Shown here: one piece after another, positions 52,630 through 60,632 of the stretch | How positions within the stretch are numbered: the stretch's first letter is position 1 | Layout of the letters: each line of letters begins with the position of its first letter | Assembly (NCBI GenBank): GCA_018436705.1 | Contig: JAHDLA010000023.1 | Location: forward strand, 62,001-126,000 | DNA: 64,000 nt | Origin: Sedimentibacter sp. | GTDB taxonomy: Bacteria > Bacillota > Clostridia > Tissierellales > Sedimentibacteraceae | Direction of reading: 5' to 3' | Notes under the pieces: generated by a model | Database searches by the model: none | Told to the model about the DNA's origin: nothing | What the model saw: only the letters and a program-made list of their open reading frames with translations | Made by a program: the position numbers and the translations under genes

Positions 52630-52794
52630 ATGCCATATCCTTTCTTATAAATGTGCTACTATTATTATAAGCAATTTTGGCACTTTCAAAAGGTACAGAT
52701 TGCCATAATTATAGGATAACAGCCAACACTGTCACTATAATTTAATCTGCCCATATATAAAATCTCCACAATGTTATAGCTGTTTTTCAAAAAA

Positions 52795-52816
52795 AAGCAC
52801 CCTTATTTAGGTGCTT
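52795..52816 (-). terminator. Terminator of the binding-protein gene
   Basis: AAGCAC(C) and GGTGCTT form a seven-bp stem. On the minus strand it is followed by TTTTTTTTTGAAAA, a strong T-run, just past the gene's stop. Confidence 0.9.
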
Positions 52817-52826
52817 ATTTATTCGA

Positions 52827-53750
52827 TTATTTTATAAGACCTTCTGATTCAAGCCACTCTCTGGCAACTTCTTCAGGTTCTCGCTCATTTATATCTACTT
52901 CATAATTTAATTGCATCATTGTTTCAGAATCCAATAATCCAGCAATTTCTTCAAGAACATCCTTTATTTCAGGGTTGCTTTCCAAAACATCAGTTCTAAC
53001 TATAGGAGCCCCATTATAAACTGGGAAAAATGCCTTGTCATCTTCCAGAGATACCAAATCATACGCAGGTATACGTCCATCTGTTGAAAGTCCCATTGCT
53101 ACATCAACCTGTCCTTCCTGTAAAGTCTTGTACATAATTCCCATGTCCATTATTTTTATATCATCTTCGTCATGCGCATATCCGTAATGTTTCTGTACTC
53201 CCGGGTATCCGTCAGGTCTTATTGCAAATTCATGACCTACCGCAACTGTTAATTCCCCTGGATTTGAATTAACATATTCAGCTAAATCGCTAAGCGTTTT
53301 TATGCCAAGCTCTTCTGCCTCCGCACGTCTCATCAGCAATGTATAGGTATTATTTAATGGTGCATACTGGAGCCATGTAATTCCATTTTTAGCATCTTCA
53401 TCTCTTACTTTCTCAAAAGCTTCCTGGGAATCTGTTATAGGTTCATCATGCTGAAGATGAGAAAGCCACGCTGTCCCTGTATATTCCCAATATAAATCAA
53501 AATCACCACTTTCAAGTGCCATACGTACTTTATCCGATCCAGCTACATTAGTTTTATCTTCCACATTAAAGCCTGCATTTTCCAAAGCAATTACAGATAT
53601 TTTTCCTAAAATTATTTGCTCAGTAAATTCTTTTGAACCTACCTTAATAGTATTTTCGTCTTTACCACCGCATGCACTAACTGATACTGCTATAAATAGC
53701 AACACTAATGCTAACGCTAAACCTTTCATATGTTTTGATTTTTTAATCAT
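52827..53750 (-). CDS. Glycine betaine/choline-type ABC substrate-binding lipoprotein (OpuAC/OpuCC family)
   Basis: The 307-residue protein has a lipoprotein signal with ALVLLFIAVSVSACGG (cysteine about 27). The periplasmic-binding fold carries IKVGSKEFTEQIILG (about 35-49), DLYWEYTGTAWL (about 85-96) and VDVAMGLSTDGRIPAYDL (about 213-230), typical of osmoprotectant QAT-type transporters. No ATPase or permease gene is adjacent. It may serve a transporter encoded elsewhere or act as a receptor. The ligand could be betaine, choline or carnitine. Confidence 0.9.
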   Translation of the reverse strand: MIKKSKHMKGLALALVLLFIAVSVSACGGKDENTIKVGSKEFTEQIILGKISVIALENAGFNVEDKTNVAGSDKVRMALESGDFDLYWEYTGTAWLSHLQHDEPITDSQEAFEKVRDEDAKNGITWLQYAPLNNTYTLLMRRAEAEELGIKTLSDLAEYVNSNPGELTVAVGHEFAIRPDGYPGVQKHYGYAHDEDDIKIMDMGIMYKTLQEGQVDVAMGLSTDGRIPAYDLVSLEDDKAFFPVYNGAPIVRTDVLESNPEIKDVLEEIAGLLDSETMMQLNYEVDINEREPEEVAREWLESEGLIK

Positions 53751-53833
53751 AAAATTCCTCCTAAATAATTGTATTTTTAGTGAGTTCGAGTAAACTCATT
53801 AATAAGCCATTAGCTTGCAGTCCTCCTGCGCCA

Positions 53834-53894
53834 TAAAAAAACAACCGGAATCACTGCACCTTTGGTTTATTGCAACCACAGTGCATATCCGGCC
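53834..53894 (-). terminator. Imperfect long hairpin with T-run upstream of the binding-protein gene
   Basis: On the minus strand the arms CCGGATATGCACTG and GTGCAGTGATTCCGG pair imperfectly. They surround TGGTT-GCAAT-AAACCA and are followed by TTGTTTTTTTATGG. It lies about 90 nt before the start codon. The GT8 gene ends 307 bp upstream, so this is either a distant terminator or an attenuator in the leader of the binding-protein gene. Confidence 0.5.
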
Positions 53895-54007
53895 ATAATT
53901 TAAAACTCAGACATTACCATACATTTTAATAGTTTTTCTATTCTTAGTAACTATAAATCAAGCCAACTACTTCAGTGTATCATACAAGTTGTTATTTTGG
54001 CTAGGGT

Positions 54008-54052
54008 TTTTACATAAGAAATTTCAAATAATTCGAAATTTCTTATGTAAAA
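54008..54052. repeat. Perfect 18-bp inverted repeat
   Basis: TTTTACATAAGAAATTTC (54008-54025) and its exact complement (54035-54052) flank a nine-base loop. It is AT-rich, with A/T tails on both sides. It may be the terminator of the ftsH-GT8 region or a small repeat element. The 450-bp gap 53751-54200 otherwise holds only the hairpin at 53834-53894 and no gene. Confidence 0.6.
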
Positions 54053-54200
54053 TATAATCTTTTATTTTCTGCATAGTAATAAACGAACAATTATACAAAA
54101 AAGAAACTTAATTTTTATGCAGCCTCTTTTTTAAATAAAAACATCCTTTACAAATGGTAAAACTTATCAAATAACTTCATGATTTAATATTTTTTTAAAT

Positions 54201-55049
54201 TTAGTCATTTTTACAAAACGCATATTTATTTTTACATCTCTTCAAAATATTTTCATAGTAATAATAAAATACTCCCAAATCTCCTCTGTAATTATTCTTC
54301 CACGGTTTGTTACGTCCGCAGTAGTGAATAATCGATGTGTTATGTGCTACCCATCTCATATCCTTTTTGTTACCAATATTTTTCGGATTAGCATTATAAA
54401 AATTTAAATATCTGCCACTGAGATTATATATCAATGCATCGAGATGCATGGTTTTATCTGCATATACTCCGTTAAGAACATCCTGATCAGGAAGCAGCAA
54501 AAATAGTTTTTTATTTTCTATGTAATCATACACTTCCCTAACATCTTGGTTTTCTCTCAACTCCTTCAAATTCATAAGCATCACTCCAGAATTTATATAT
54601 GTACTATCCTCCGGCATATCGAGCCTTATCCCGTTTATTTTCTTTAAGTTTTTATTTACATGGGATGCGGCGGCAAAATAATTGCCGCGCAAATCCACAC
54701 TGTACAAATTACTTATCTCGTTGATTACAACAATGTCAGGATCCAGATACAAAATTTTGTCCATGTCTTGTGGAAGATATTTAGCTGCGAAAATTCTGTA
54801 ATACATTTCCTTCGGATATCGATCTGTTACAGGCGCTCCCTCAAACATATCGTCAGGAATCACAACGTTTGTAATACTGCACATATCATTATCAACGCTT
54901 CTTTTAATAAAATTAAAATCATTCTCAGTCAGAGACGAATGTGCTAAATAAACATCAAATTTTTCATTACTGTTCGATGTTATAAGTGATGTAAGCATTA
55001 CCGCCAACTGCTCTGCATAATTTGAATCAATCGTAACCAAAATATTCAT
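54201..55049 (-). CDS. Family-8 glycosyltransferase
   Basis: The 282-residue protein begins NILVTIDSNYAEQLAVMLTS. It has the metal-binding DxD in ILYLDPDIVVI (about 99-109), YINSGVMLMNLKEL (about 147-160), a LLPDQDVLNG block (about 180) and HYCGRNKPWKN near 250, all GT8 features. It transfers a sugar with retention, probably onto a surface polymer or lipid in the cytoplasm. It follows ftsH by 50 bp on the same strand. The acceptor is unknown. Confidence 0.9.
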   Translation of the reverse strand: MNILVTIDSNYAEQLAVMLTSLITSNSNEKFDVYLAHSSLTENDFNFIKRSVDNDMCSITNVVIPDDMFEGAPVTDRYPKEMYYRIFAAKYLPQDMDKILYLDPDIVVINEISNLYSVDLRGNYFAAASHVNKNLKKINGIRLDMPEDSTYINSGVMLMNLKELRENQDVREVYDYIENKKLFLLLPDQDVLNGVYADKTMHLDALIYNLSGRYLNFYNANPKNIGNKKDMRWVAHNTSIIHYCGRNKPWKNNYRGDLGVFYYYYENILKRCKNKYAFCKND

Positions 55050-55099
55050 AGGGGCAATTCTCCTCTTTTGACTATTCCTTTTACTTCTTATTGTTAATA

Positions 55100-56947
55100 T
55101 TACTCTAATAAATTTGGATTATTTTTTCTGTTTAATATTTCAATAAACTCTTCACCTGTAATAGTTTCCTTTTCTAATAAATAACTTGCGAGCTCATGAA
55201 GCTTATCCTCATTTTCTTTTAAAATACTAATTGCTTTTTCATGAGCATTTTTAATTATTTTTAAAACTTCATCATCTATTTTGCTAGAAGTTACAGAAGA
55301 GCACGCTATGGAAGACTCTCCTCCAAGATACGGATTGCTTACACTCTCCAATGCCATCATGTCAAACTCTTCGCTCATTCCGTAACGCGTTACCATAGAT
55401 CTCGCAAGCTTTGTTGCCTGTTCGATGTCATTTGATGCTCCGGTTGTAAATGTATTGAAAATAACTTCTTCAGCAGCACGTCCACCTGTAAGAGTGACAA
55501 TTTTATTGAATGCTTCCTCTCTCGAAAGCAGGAACTGTTCTTCTTCGGCAACCTGCATAGTATAGCCCAGTGCCCCTGAAGTACGCGGAATTATTGTAAT
55601 TTTATGGACAGGCGCTGATTCTGTCTGCTTTGCAGCAACAAGGGCATGACCTATTTCATGGTATGCTACAATTTTCTTTTCCTTAGGGGAAATCACAGCA
55701 TTTTTTCTCTGATATCCTGCTATTACAATTTCAACAGCTTCCTCCAAATCATCTTGGGATGTTTTACTCCTTCCATTTTTAACCGCCCGTAACGCACCTT
55801 CATTTATTATATTTGCAAGCTCTGCGCCGCTGGCACCGGCAGTTGCTCTGGCTACGGCATTAAAATCAACATTTTCATCAAGCTGCACCTTTTTTGCATG
55901 AACTTTAAGAATCGCTTCACGTCCGGCAAGATCAGGCAGCTCAACTGGGATTCGCCTGTCAAACCTGCCCGGTCTCAGCAAAGCTCTGTCCAGCGACTCT
56001 GGTCTGTTGGTAGCGGCAAGTATAACAACTCCCTTAGTACCGTCAAATCCGTCCATTTCCGTTAGAAGCTGATTTAACGTCTGCTCTCTTTCGTCATTTC
56101 CCCCTATTCCTCCGGCACTGTCTCTTTTTTTGCCTATTGTATCTATTTCATCGATAAACACAATACATGGAGCTTTTTCCTGAGCCTGTTTAAATAAATC
56201 TCTGACCTTTGCAGCACCCATACCTACAAACATCTCAACAAATTCCGAGCCTGATATGGAAAAGAACGGGACTTTTGCTTCTCCCGCAACAGCCTTTGCC
56301 AGTAAGGTCTTACCTGTGCCCGGAGGCCCCACCAAAAGTGCTCCCTTAGGCATAGAAGCTCCAATCTCCTCATATTTTCCTGGATTATGAAGGAAATCTA
56401 CTATTTCCGTGAGAGCTTCTTTAGCTTCGTCCTGTCCGGCTACATCTTCAAATCTTTTGCCGGTTTGAGCTTCTACATATATTTTAGCATTGCTTTTACC
56501 AAACTGCATTGCTCCCGGTCCCATTCTTTTCTGCAGCTGCCTTGACAAAAGCTGCCCCATTGCAATAAAGAACAACAGCGGAAGCACCCATGACAATACA
56601 GCATTCAAAAACGTAGAATTTTCCTTAGGTATTACCTTGGAAAACTTTATATCTTTATCATATGATCGCAGCCTGTCCACTAAGCTGGGATCATCCATCT
56701 TTCCTGTTATATACACGGTTCCCTCCTTAGAGCTTGAGAGAAAGGCAATCTGCCTGTCATCTATTTCCACTTCTGTTACATTTCCTGATTCAACCATTGA
56801 TAGAAATGTCCCGTAATCAACTTCCACCACTTCAGATTGAAGCTTGTTCATATATGGAACTAAAAAAGCATTTAACATTACCATTACTATGATCACTATT
56901 CCATAATAATATATAAACGGTCTTTTTGTATTTTTTTGTTCTTTCAT
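55100..56947 (-). CDS. ftsH: ATP-dependent zinc metalloprotease FtsH
   Basis: A membrane-anchored AAA+ protease that degrades misfolded and regulatory proteins. The 615-residue chain has a transmembrane segment (about 12-30), an external domain with FLSMVESGNVTEVEI and a second segment (about 107-125). The AAA+ domain has Walker A GPPGTGKT (about 208), Walker B IVFIDEID (about 267) and the SRH RPGRFDRRI. The zinc site HEIGHAL is near 427. AGGAGGAAG precedes the ATG. Confidence 0.98.
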   Translation of the reverse strand: MKEQKNTKRPFIYYYGIVIIVMVMLNAFLVPYMNKLQSEVVEVDYGTFLSMVESGNVTEVEIDDRQIAFLSSSKEGTVYITGKMDDPSLVDRLRSYDKDIKFSKVIPKENSTFLNAVLSWVLPLLFFIAMGQLLSRQLQKRMGPGAMQFGKSNAKIYVEAQTGKRFEDVAGQDEAKEALTEIVDFLHNPGKYEEIGASMPKGALLVGPPGTGKTLLAKAVAGEAKVPFFSISGSEFVEMFVGMGAAKVRDLFKQAQEKAPCIVFIDEIDTIGKKRDSAGGIGGNDEREQTLNQLLTEMDGFDGTKGVVILAATNRPESLDRALLRPGRFDRRIPVELPDLAGREAILKVHAKKVQLDENVDFNAVARATAGASGAELANIINEGALRAVKNGRSKTSQDDLEEAVEIVIAGYQRKNAVISPKEKKIVAYHEIGHALVAAKQTESAPVHKITIIPRTSGALGYTMQVAEEEQFLLSREEAFNKIVTLTGGRAAEEVIFNTFTTGASNDIEQATKLARSMVTRYGMSEEFDMMALESVSNPYLGGESSIACSSVTSSKIDDEVLKIIKNAHEKAISILKENEDKLHELASYLLEKETITGEEFIEILNRKNNPNLLE

Positions 56948-57086
56948 TCTTCCTCCTGCATTTATATCCTCATTATGATATATAAATATATAATAATATT
57001 ATATCCATACAGCATTAATTGAATCTTAAAATAATAAAAACATGCATTTCACTTTTAAAAATCCAAATAATGGTATAAAAAAAAGA

Positions 57087-57115
57087 TTGACAAAATTAGA
57101 TTATTGGTATATTAT
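57087..57115 (+). promoter_or_regulatory. Promoter of the tandem T-box / proC-like transcript
   Basis: TTGACA (57087-57092) and TATTAT (57110-57115) are separated by 17 bases. The first T-box begins a few bases later. This is the only strong promoter seen before the gene. Confidence 0.8.
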
Positions 57116-57121
57116 GCAATA

Positions 57122-57337
57122 TAAAATAACTAGCTGTGATGAGAAGCAGTAAGTTTGCATGGTCCAAAGAGAGAAAACTGGTGGTGAAATGTTTTCGTCC
57201 CTCTGCATATTGAACCCGTCTCGGAGCTTTCGGGTATGGCAACCCGAACGGCATAAACCGTTATCTGAAATGAGATACTGTACAGTAATTAGAGTGGTAC
57301 CGCGGATATCCGCCTCTTTGTAGAGGCGGTTTTTATT
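57122..57337 (+). ncRNA. T-box riboswitch 1, proline-type
   Basis: It has AGAGAGAAAACTGGTGGTG (stem I features), the specifier region TTGAACCCGTCTCGGAGC and the T-box AGAGTGGTACCGCGG (about 57292-57306). A terminator follows, CCGCCTCTTTGTAGAGGCGG plus T-run. By analogy with GAAC-codon in trpS and tyrS leaders the specifier reads CCG; a one-base shift gives CCC. Both are proline codons. The UGGU bulge fits tRNA-Pro with an A before CCA. Uncharged tRNA-Pro would prevent termination. Confidence 0.9.
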
Positions 57338-57357
57338 TTTTATACCTTAAAACAGAA

Positions 57358-57575
57358 TATGAGCTGTGATGAGAAGCAGTAAATTTGCATGGTCCAAAGA
57401 GAGAAAACTGGTGGTGAGATGTTTTTGTCCCTCTGCATATTGAACCCATCTCGGAGCTTTTGGGTATGACAACCCGAACGGCATAAACCGTTATTTAAAA
57501 TGAGATGCTGCATTGCAGCAATTAGAGTGGTACCGTGGATAATCCGCCTCTTAGTGAGGGCGGATTTTTTATATG
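57358..57575 (+). ncRNA. T-box riboswitch 2, proline-type (tandem copy)
   Basis: It is a near-identical duplicate of the first element over stem I, the specifier stem and the T-box (TAGAGTGGTACCGTGG, about 57526-57541). Its own terminator is CCGCCTC-TTAGT-GAGGGCGG with a T-run. The specifier reads CCA (or CCC), again proline, where copy 1 has CCG. Both must be antiterminated for the gene to be read, which sharpens the response to proline starvation. Confidence 0.9.
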
Positions 57576-57611
57576 TACCTAATTTCAAAAAATTAATATA
57601 TGGAGGCTAGT

Positions 57612-58478
57612 ATGAAAAAAAATATAGGAATAATCGGAATAGGAAATGTGGGCTCAATGATGCTTCGCAAATTTATAGAACTTAGCTTATTTAAAGAAGA
57701 AAATATTTATATAGCAAATCGTTCGGAAGAAAAGCTAAAAAGCTTAAGGGAAAAATATCCATCAATAAATATATGCAAAAGTAACATGGAGCTGGCTCAA
57801 AGTTGTAACAATATCCTGCTATGTGTTGAGCCACTCAATTTACCTAAGGTACTTTTGGAAATTCAACCATATTTAAAGAAAGAAACTTACCTTATGGTAT
57901 CAACATCCATGGTTGCTCATAAGGATATATGTAACTTTCATAAAGGCGGCATAACCATATTTATGCCGACGCTGATATCAATGGTTAACGGCGGTGTAAC
58001 ACTTACTTTTCACAATGAGCTTGTGAAAGATAATAAAAGAACTTTCTTCGAAAACATAATGGGTAGCTTCAGCGAAGTTAAAATAATAGGAGAAGAGGAT
58101 ATTAATTTAGCACAGAACATGACTGCAAGTTTTCCAGGTTTCTTTGCAGAAATAATGCTTGAATTTGTCAAGGCTGCATCAAGACGAAGCACAAACGTGT
58201 CTGACAATGAGTTGGAACACATGCTTCTAGTGTCTCTACTGGGCGCTTCAAGACTTCTGCTTGAAAAAAACATGAGCTTTGAAGAAACCATAAACCGTGT
58301 ATCTACCAAGGGGGGCATAACATACGAAGGTGTAAAGGTATTTGAGGAAATGCTGCCCAATGTTTTCGATGCCGCACTTAACGCATCAACAAAAAGATAT
58401 GATGAAATAACAAAATTGGCATCGGAAAGTATAGACAGCCTTACAAATGGTTGCAGTCAATGCTCGAAAGCAGTATAA
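57612..58478 (+). CDS. Pyrroline-5-carboxylate reductase-like protein (ProC family)
   Basis: It probably reduces pyrroline-5-carboxylate to proline with NAD(P)H. The 288-residue protein has IGIIGIGNVGSMMLRK at the N-terminus, ANRSEEKLKSL (about 34-44), VSTSMVAHKD (about 98) and the family hallmark STKGGITYEGVKVFEE (about 231-246), a variant of PGGTT. The N-terminal region also resembles ComER-type relatives. The start is ATG 57612; the ATG at 57600 overlaps the GGAGG site. Proline T-boxes upstream strongly support a proline-synthesis role. Confidence 0.85.
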   Translation: MKKNIGIIGIGNVGSMMLRKFIELSLFKEENIYIANRSEEKLKSLREKYPSINICKSNMELAQSCNNILLCVEPLNLPKVLLEIQPYLKKETYLMVSTSMVAHKDICNFHKGGITIFMPTLISMVNGGVTLTFHNELVKDNKRTFFENIMGSFSEVKIIGEEDINLAQNMTASFPGFFAEIMLEFVKAASRRSTNVSDNELEHMLLVSLLGASRLLLEKNMSFEETINRVSTKGGITYEGVKVFEEMLPNVFDAALNASTKRYDEITKLASESIDSLTNGCSQCSKAV

Positions 58479-58532
58479 ATTAATTATAAGCAAACAATGA
58501 ATTTGTTTTTAAGCATCTATTGTCAGAGCATA

Positions 58533-58622
58533 TTAAATAATATATCCTGGCAATATTTCATATTCCTTGTTTACAATTGCAGCTTTATTTGCTTTAGCAT
58601 ACTTGAATCGCTCTTGTATCAT
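58533..58622 (-). other. 29-codon short open frame with ribosome site
   Basis: ATG at 58622 follows GTGAGGAAAATA and opens MIQERFKYAKANKAAIVNKE, ending at TAA 58533. It could be a small protein or the truncated start of a lost gene in the gap between proC and the YcaQ-like gene. There is no homology I recognise. Confidence 0.25.
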
Positions 58623-58706
58623 TATTTTCCTCACATAAAATAATTTCTGAAGTATAAAGTATTTAGATTCCCTTACAGTCTATCCTCTTCAAGAACTGAA
58701 TATAAT

Positions 58707-59888
58707 TTATATCAAAACTTCTCTGATATATTCGCATTCATTAAATTCGGCAAATCTTTGTATACAGTCGCTAAGCGCCTTTTTTAACTTCTTAGTTTGC
58801 TTTACATTTTCCTCGTACCAAATATTTTTCACAATCATCGTTTTATTCTTACGATCACATACTGCCTCTACTCTGCCTATAAAACTATCACCATAAAGCA
58901 AAGGAAGGACATAGTATCCGAATTTTCTCTGTAATTTAGGAGTGTAAATTTCCCACTTATAGTCAAAATCAAAAAGTATCTTAATAAGTCTTCTGTCCCA
59001 AAGCATATTGTCAAGAGGAGCAATCAGTTCACAGCGTTCTTTTAGTTTAGAATCCTGTAATACCTCTTCAAGTAAATCACAGTCAGACGAAAGACAATAC
59101 AACCTGTCTTTTAAATTTTCCACATTAACTCCAAGTACCTCTTCTCCTGCAAGCAGCCGCTTAAAAATCTCATTTCTCTCAGCTGCTTTTAGATTTATGA
59201 TATTCAACCATGCATCAGAGGCTTTATTCCACAATAGTCCCACCGCACCAATTCTGCGCAATACACACCACTTCTGATAGTCGAGTTCGTTGGCATGTGG
59301 TCTGTGGGCATTCAATATCTTTGCGTCAATGCAATTTTCAGTAAGATCGTAATACTTAATTGTTCCTTTCTTATGATGTACTGCCAGTTCACCGCGAAAA
59401 TACATGGTTTCAAGAGCAGCACGAGATAGCTTTGTATTACTCCAATACCAGTTAACCTTATTGTCAAATCCTATGTTAGCAGATGATACAGGCCCCTGTT
59501 TGCGTATTATATTTTTGATTTCTTCACATACCTTATTTACTTCGTCATGGCTCCTTCCGCCGTTTTTATACACCTCACGATGACGCCATAAATACTTCCA
59601 GTCAGCAGATTGAATAATTGCAAGGTTCTTATCAAAATGGTCAAGCAAGGCTCTGTCATCGTATAAAAGTGAATAAAGCATTTGCTTGGTAAAGCCTTTT
59701 ACTCTGGATTGCAGTACCAGTTCGGCATTCTTACCACACACATCAATTGGATCATACTGAATACAACCTGCCTGACGTACAAAATCAATCACACCATTCC
59801 TACCCGTAAATTTATATTCATCTATAAGGCCGTGCTTAAGAAGTATAAATCTGCGGGCTTGCTTATTAGTTAAATAAATATCCCTCAT
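58707..59888 (-). CDS. YcaQ-like winged-helix protein (putative crosslink-repair DNA glycosylase)
   Basis: The protein of about 393 residues begins MRDIYLTNKQARRFILLKHG. It has the family blocks GCIQYDPIDVCGKNAELVLQSR (about 40-61) and LIAPLDNMLWDRRLIKILFDFDY (about 288-310), followed by GYYVLPLLYGDSFIGRVE. E. coli YcaQ removes bases crosslinking DNA strands; close relatives protect antibiotic producers. The start is ATG 59888 behind AAAGGGG. The gene probably forms a unit with the HD gene upstream. Confidence 0.85.
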   Translation of the reverse strand: MRDIYLTNKQARRFILLKHGLIDEYKFTGRNGVIDFVRQAGCIQYDPIDVCGKNAELVLQSRVKGFTKQMLYSLLYDDRALLDHFDKNLAIIQSADWKYLWRHREVYKNGGRSHDEVNKVCEEIKNIIRKQGPVSSANIGFDNKVNWYWSNTKLSRAALETMYFRGELAVHHKKGTIKYYDLTENCIDAKILNAHRPHANELDYQKWCVLRRIGAVGLLWNKASDAWLNIINLKAAERNEIFKRLLAGEEVLGVNVENLKDRLYCLSSDCDLLEEVLQDSKLKERCELIAPLDNMLWDRRLIKILFDFDYKWEIYTPKLQRKFGYYVLPLLYGDSFIGRVEAVCDRKNKTMIVKNIWYEENVKQTKKLKKALSDCIQRFAEFNECEYIREVLI

Positions 59889-59942
59889 AATTTTGTTTTC
59901 CCCTTTAACAGATTTCCATATAATTGACATCTATAAAGCTTT

Positions 59943-60614
59943 TTACTTGCCTTCTAATTCTAATTTTAGTTTTTCAAAAAACTCATCCATAAATTTCATT
60001 CTTTCTTTGCTTATTTCTTTTGCCTTATCAGTATATAATTTATCAGGAATCTTTTTTAGCTTAAATTCATATTCAATTAATGCCGAGTGTTTTGACCAAT
60101 TTTTAATCCTCCCGTTTTCTGCAGTGTTTGATGAAAGATAATCGTCAATTGAATTGCTTAATGCTAACCCTTGTCCGCTTTGGCCAGATAACATAAAAGC
60201 TCGAGCAATGCCTACAGCTCCTATTGCGTCAATCTTATCTGCGTCAAATAGTATTTTAGCTTCTATCGTAATAGGTTTATTTCCTGTTCTATACCTGTGT
60301 GTTAATATGCAATGTTTAATTTTCTCAACTTTTTCTTTATCATAATCCATATTTTTCAATATATCGCCGGCCAATTTGCTCCCTAAGACAGCATGATCTG
60401 TTTTTCCAGTTTTATCCTGTATTTCATCAACTCTTGCAATATCATGAAGCAGTGCCGATGGAACAAGAACATCCAAATCTACATTTTTTTCATGCTCGGC
60501 AAGCATCAGACATAGGTTGTATACCCTCATAACATGGTCCAGGTTATGAGCAGAACACTTTAACTTATCACGGACTATTCGCAGAAGTTCATTATGTATT
60601 TCGTTATTGTTCAT
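59943..60614 (-). CDS. HD-domain phosphohydrolase
   Basis: The 223-residue protein has the metal-binding HD set: HNLDHVMRVYNLC (about 19-31), ALLHDIARVDE (about 54-64, the HD doublet), HRYRTGNKP (about 105) and FDADKIDAIGAVG (about 124-136). Such proteins hydrolyse nucleotides or phosphodiesters; the substrate is unknown. GGAGG precedes the ATG, and it lies between the SEDS and YcaQ-like genes on the same strand. Confidence 0.88.
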   Translation of the reverse strand: MNNNEIHNELLRIVRDKLKCSAHNLDHVMRVYNLCLMLAEHEKNVDLDVLVPSALLHDIARVDEIQDKTGKTDHAVLGSKLAGDILKNMDYDKEKVEKIKHCILTHRYRTGNKPITIEAKILFDADKIDAIGAVGIARAFMLSGQSGQGLALSNSIDDYLSSNTAENGRIKNWSKHSALIEYEFKLKKIPDKLYTDKAKEISKERMKFMDEFFEKLKLELEGK

Positions 60615-60632
60615 TATTTTCCTCCAAATTTT

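Noticed and set aside
53817..53845. Third sigma-54 promoter (TGGCGC...CTGCA on the minus strand)
   Set aside because: The GG and GC elements are not ten bases apart and the sequence overlaps the T-run hairpin.
57340..57588. Open frame of 82 codons on the minus strand
   Set aside because: It is antisense to the second T-box riboswitch and has no ribosome site. The RNA structure explains the sequence.
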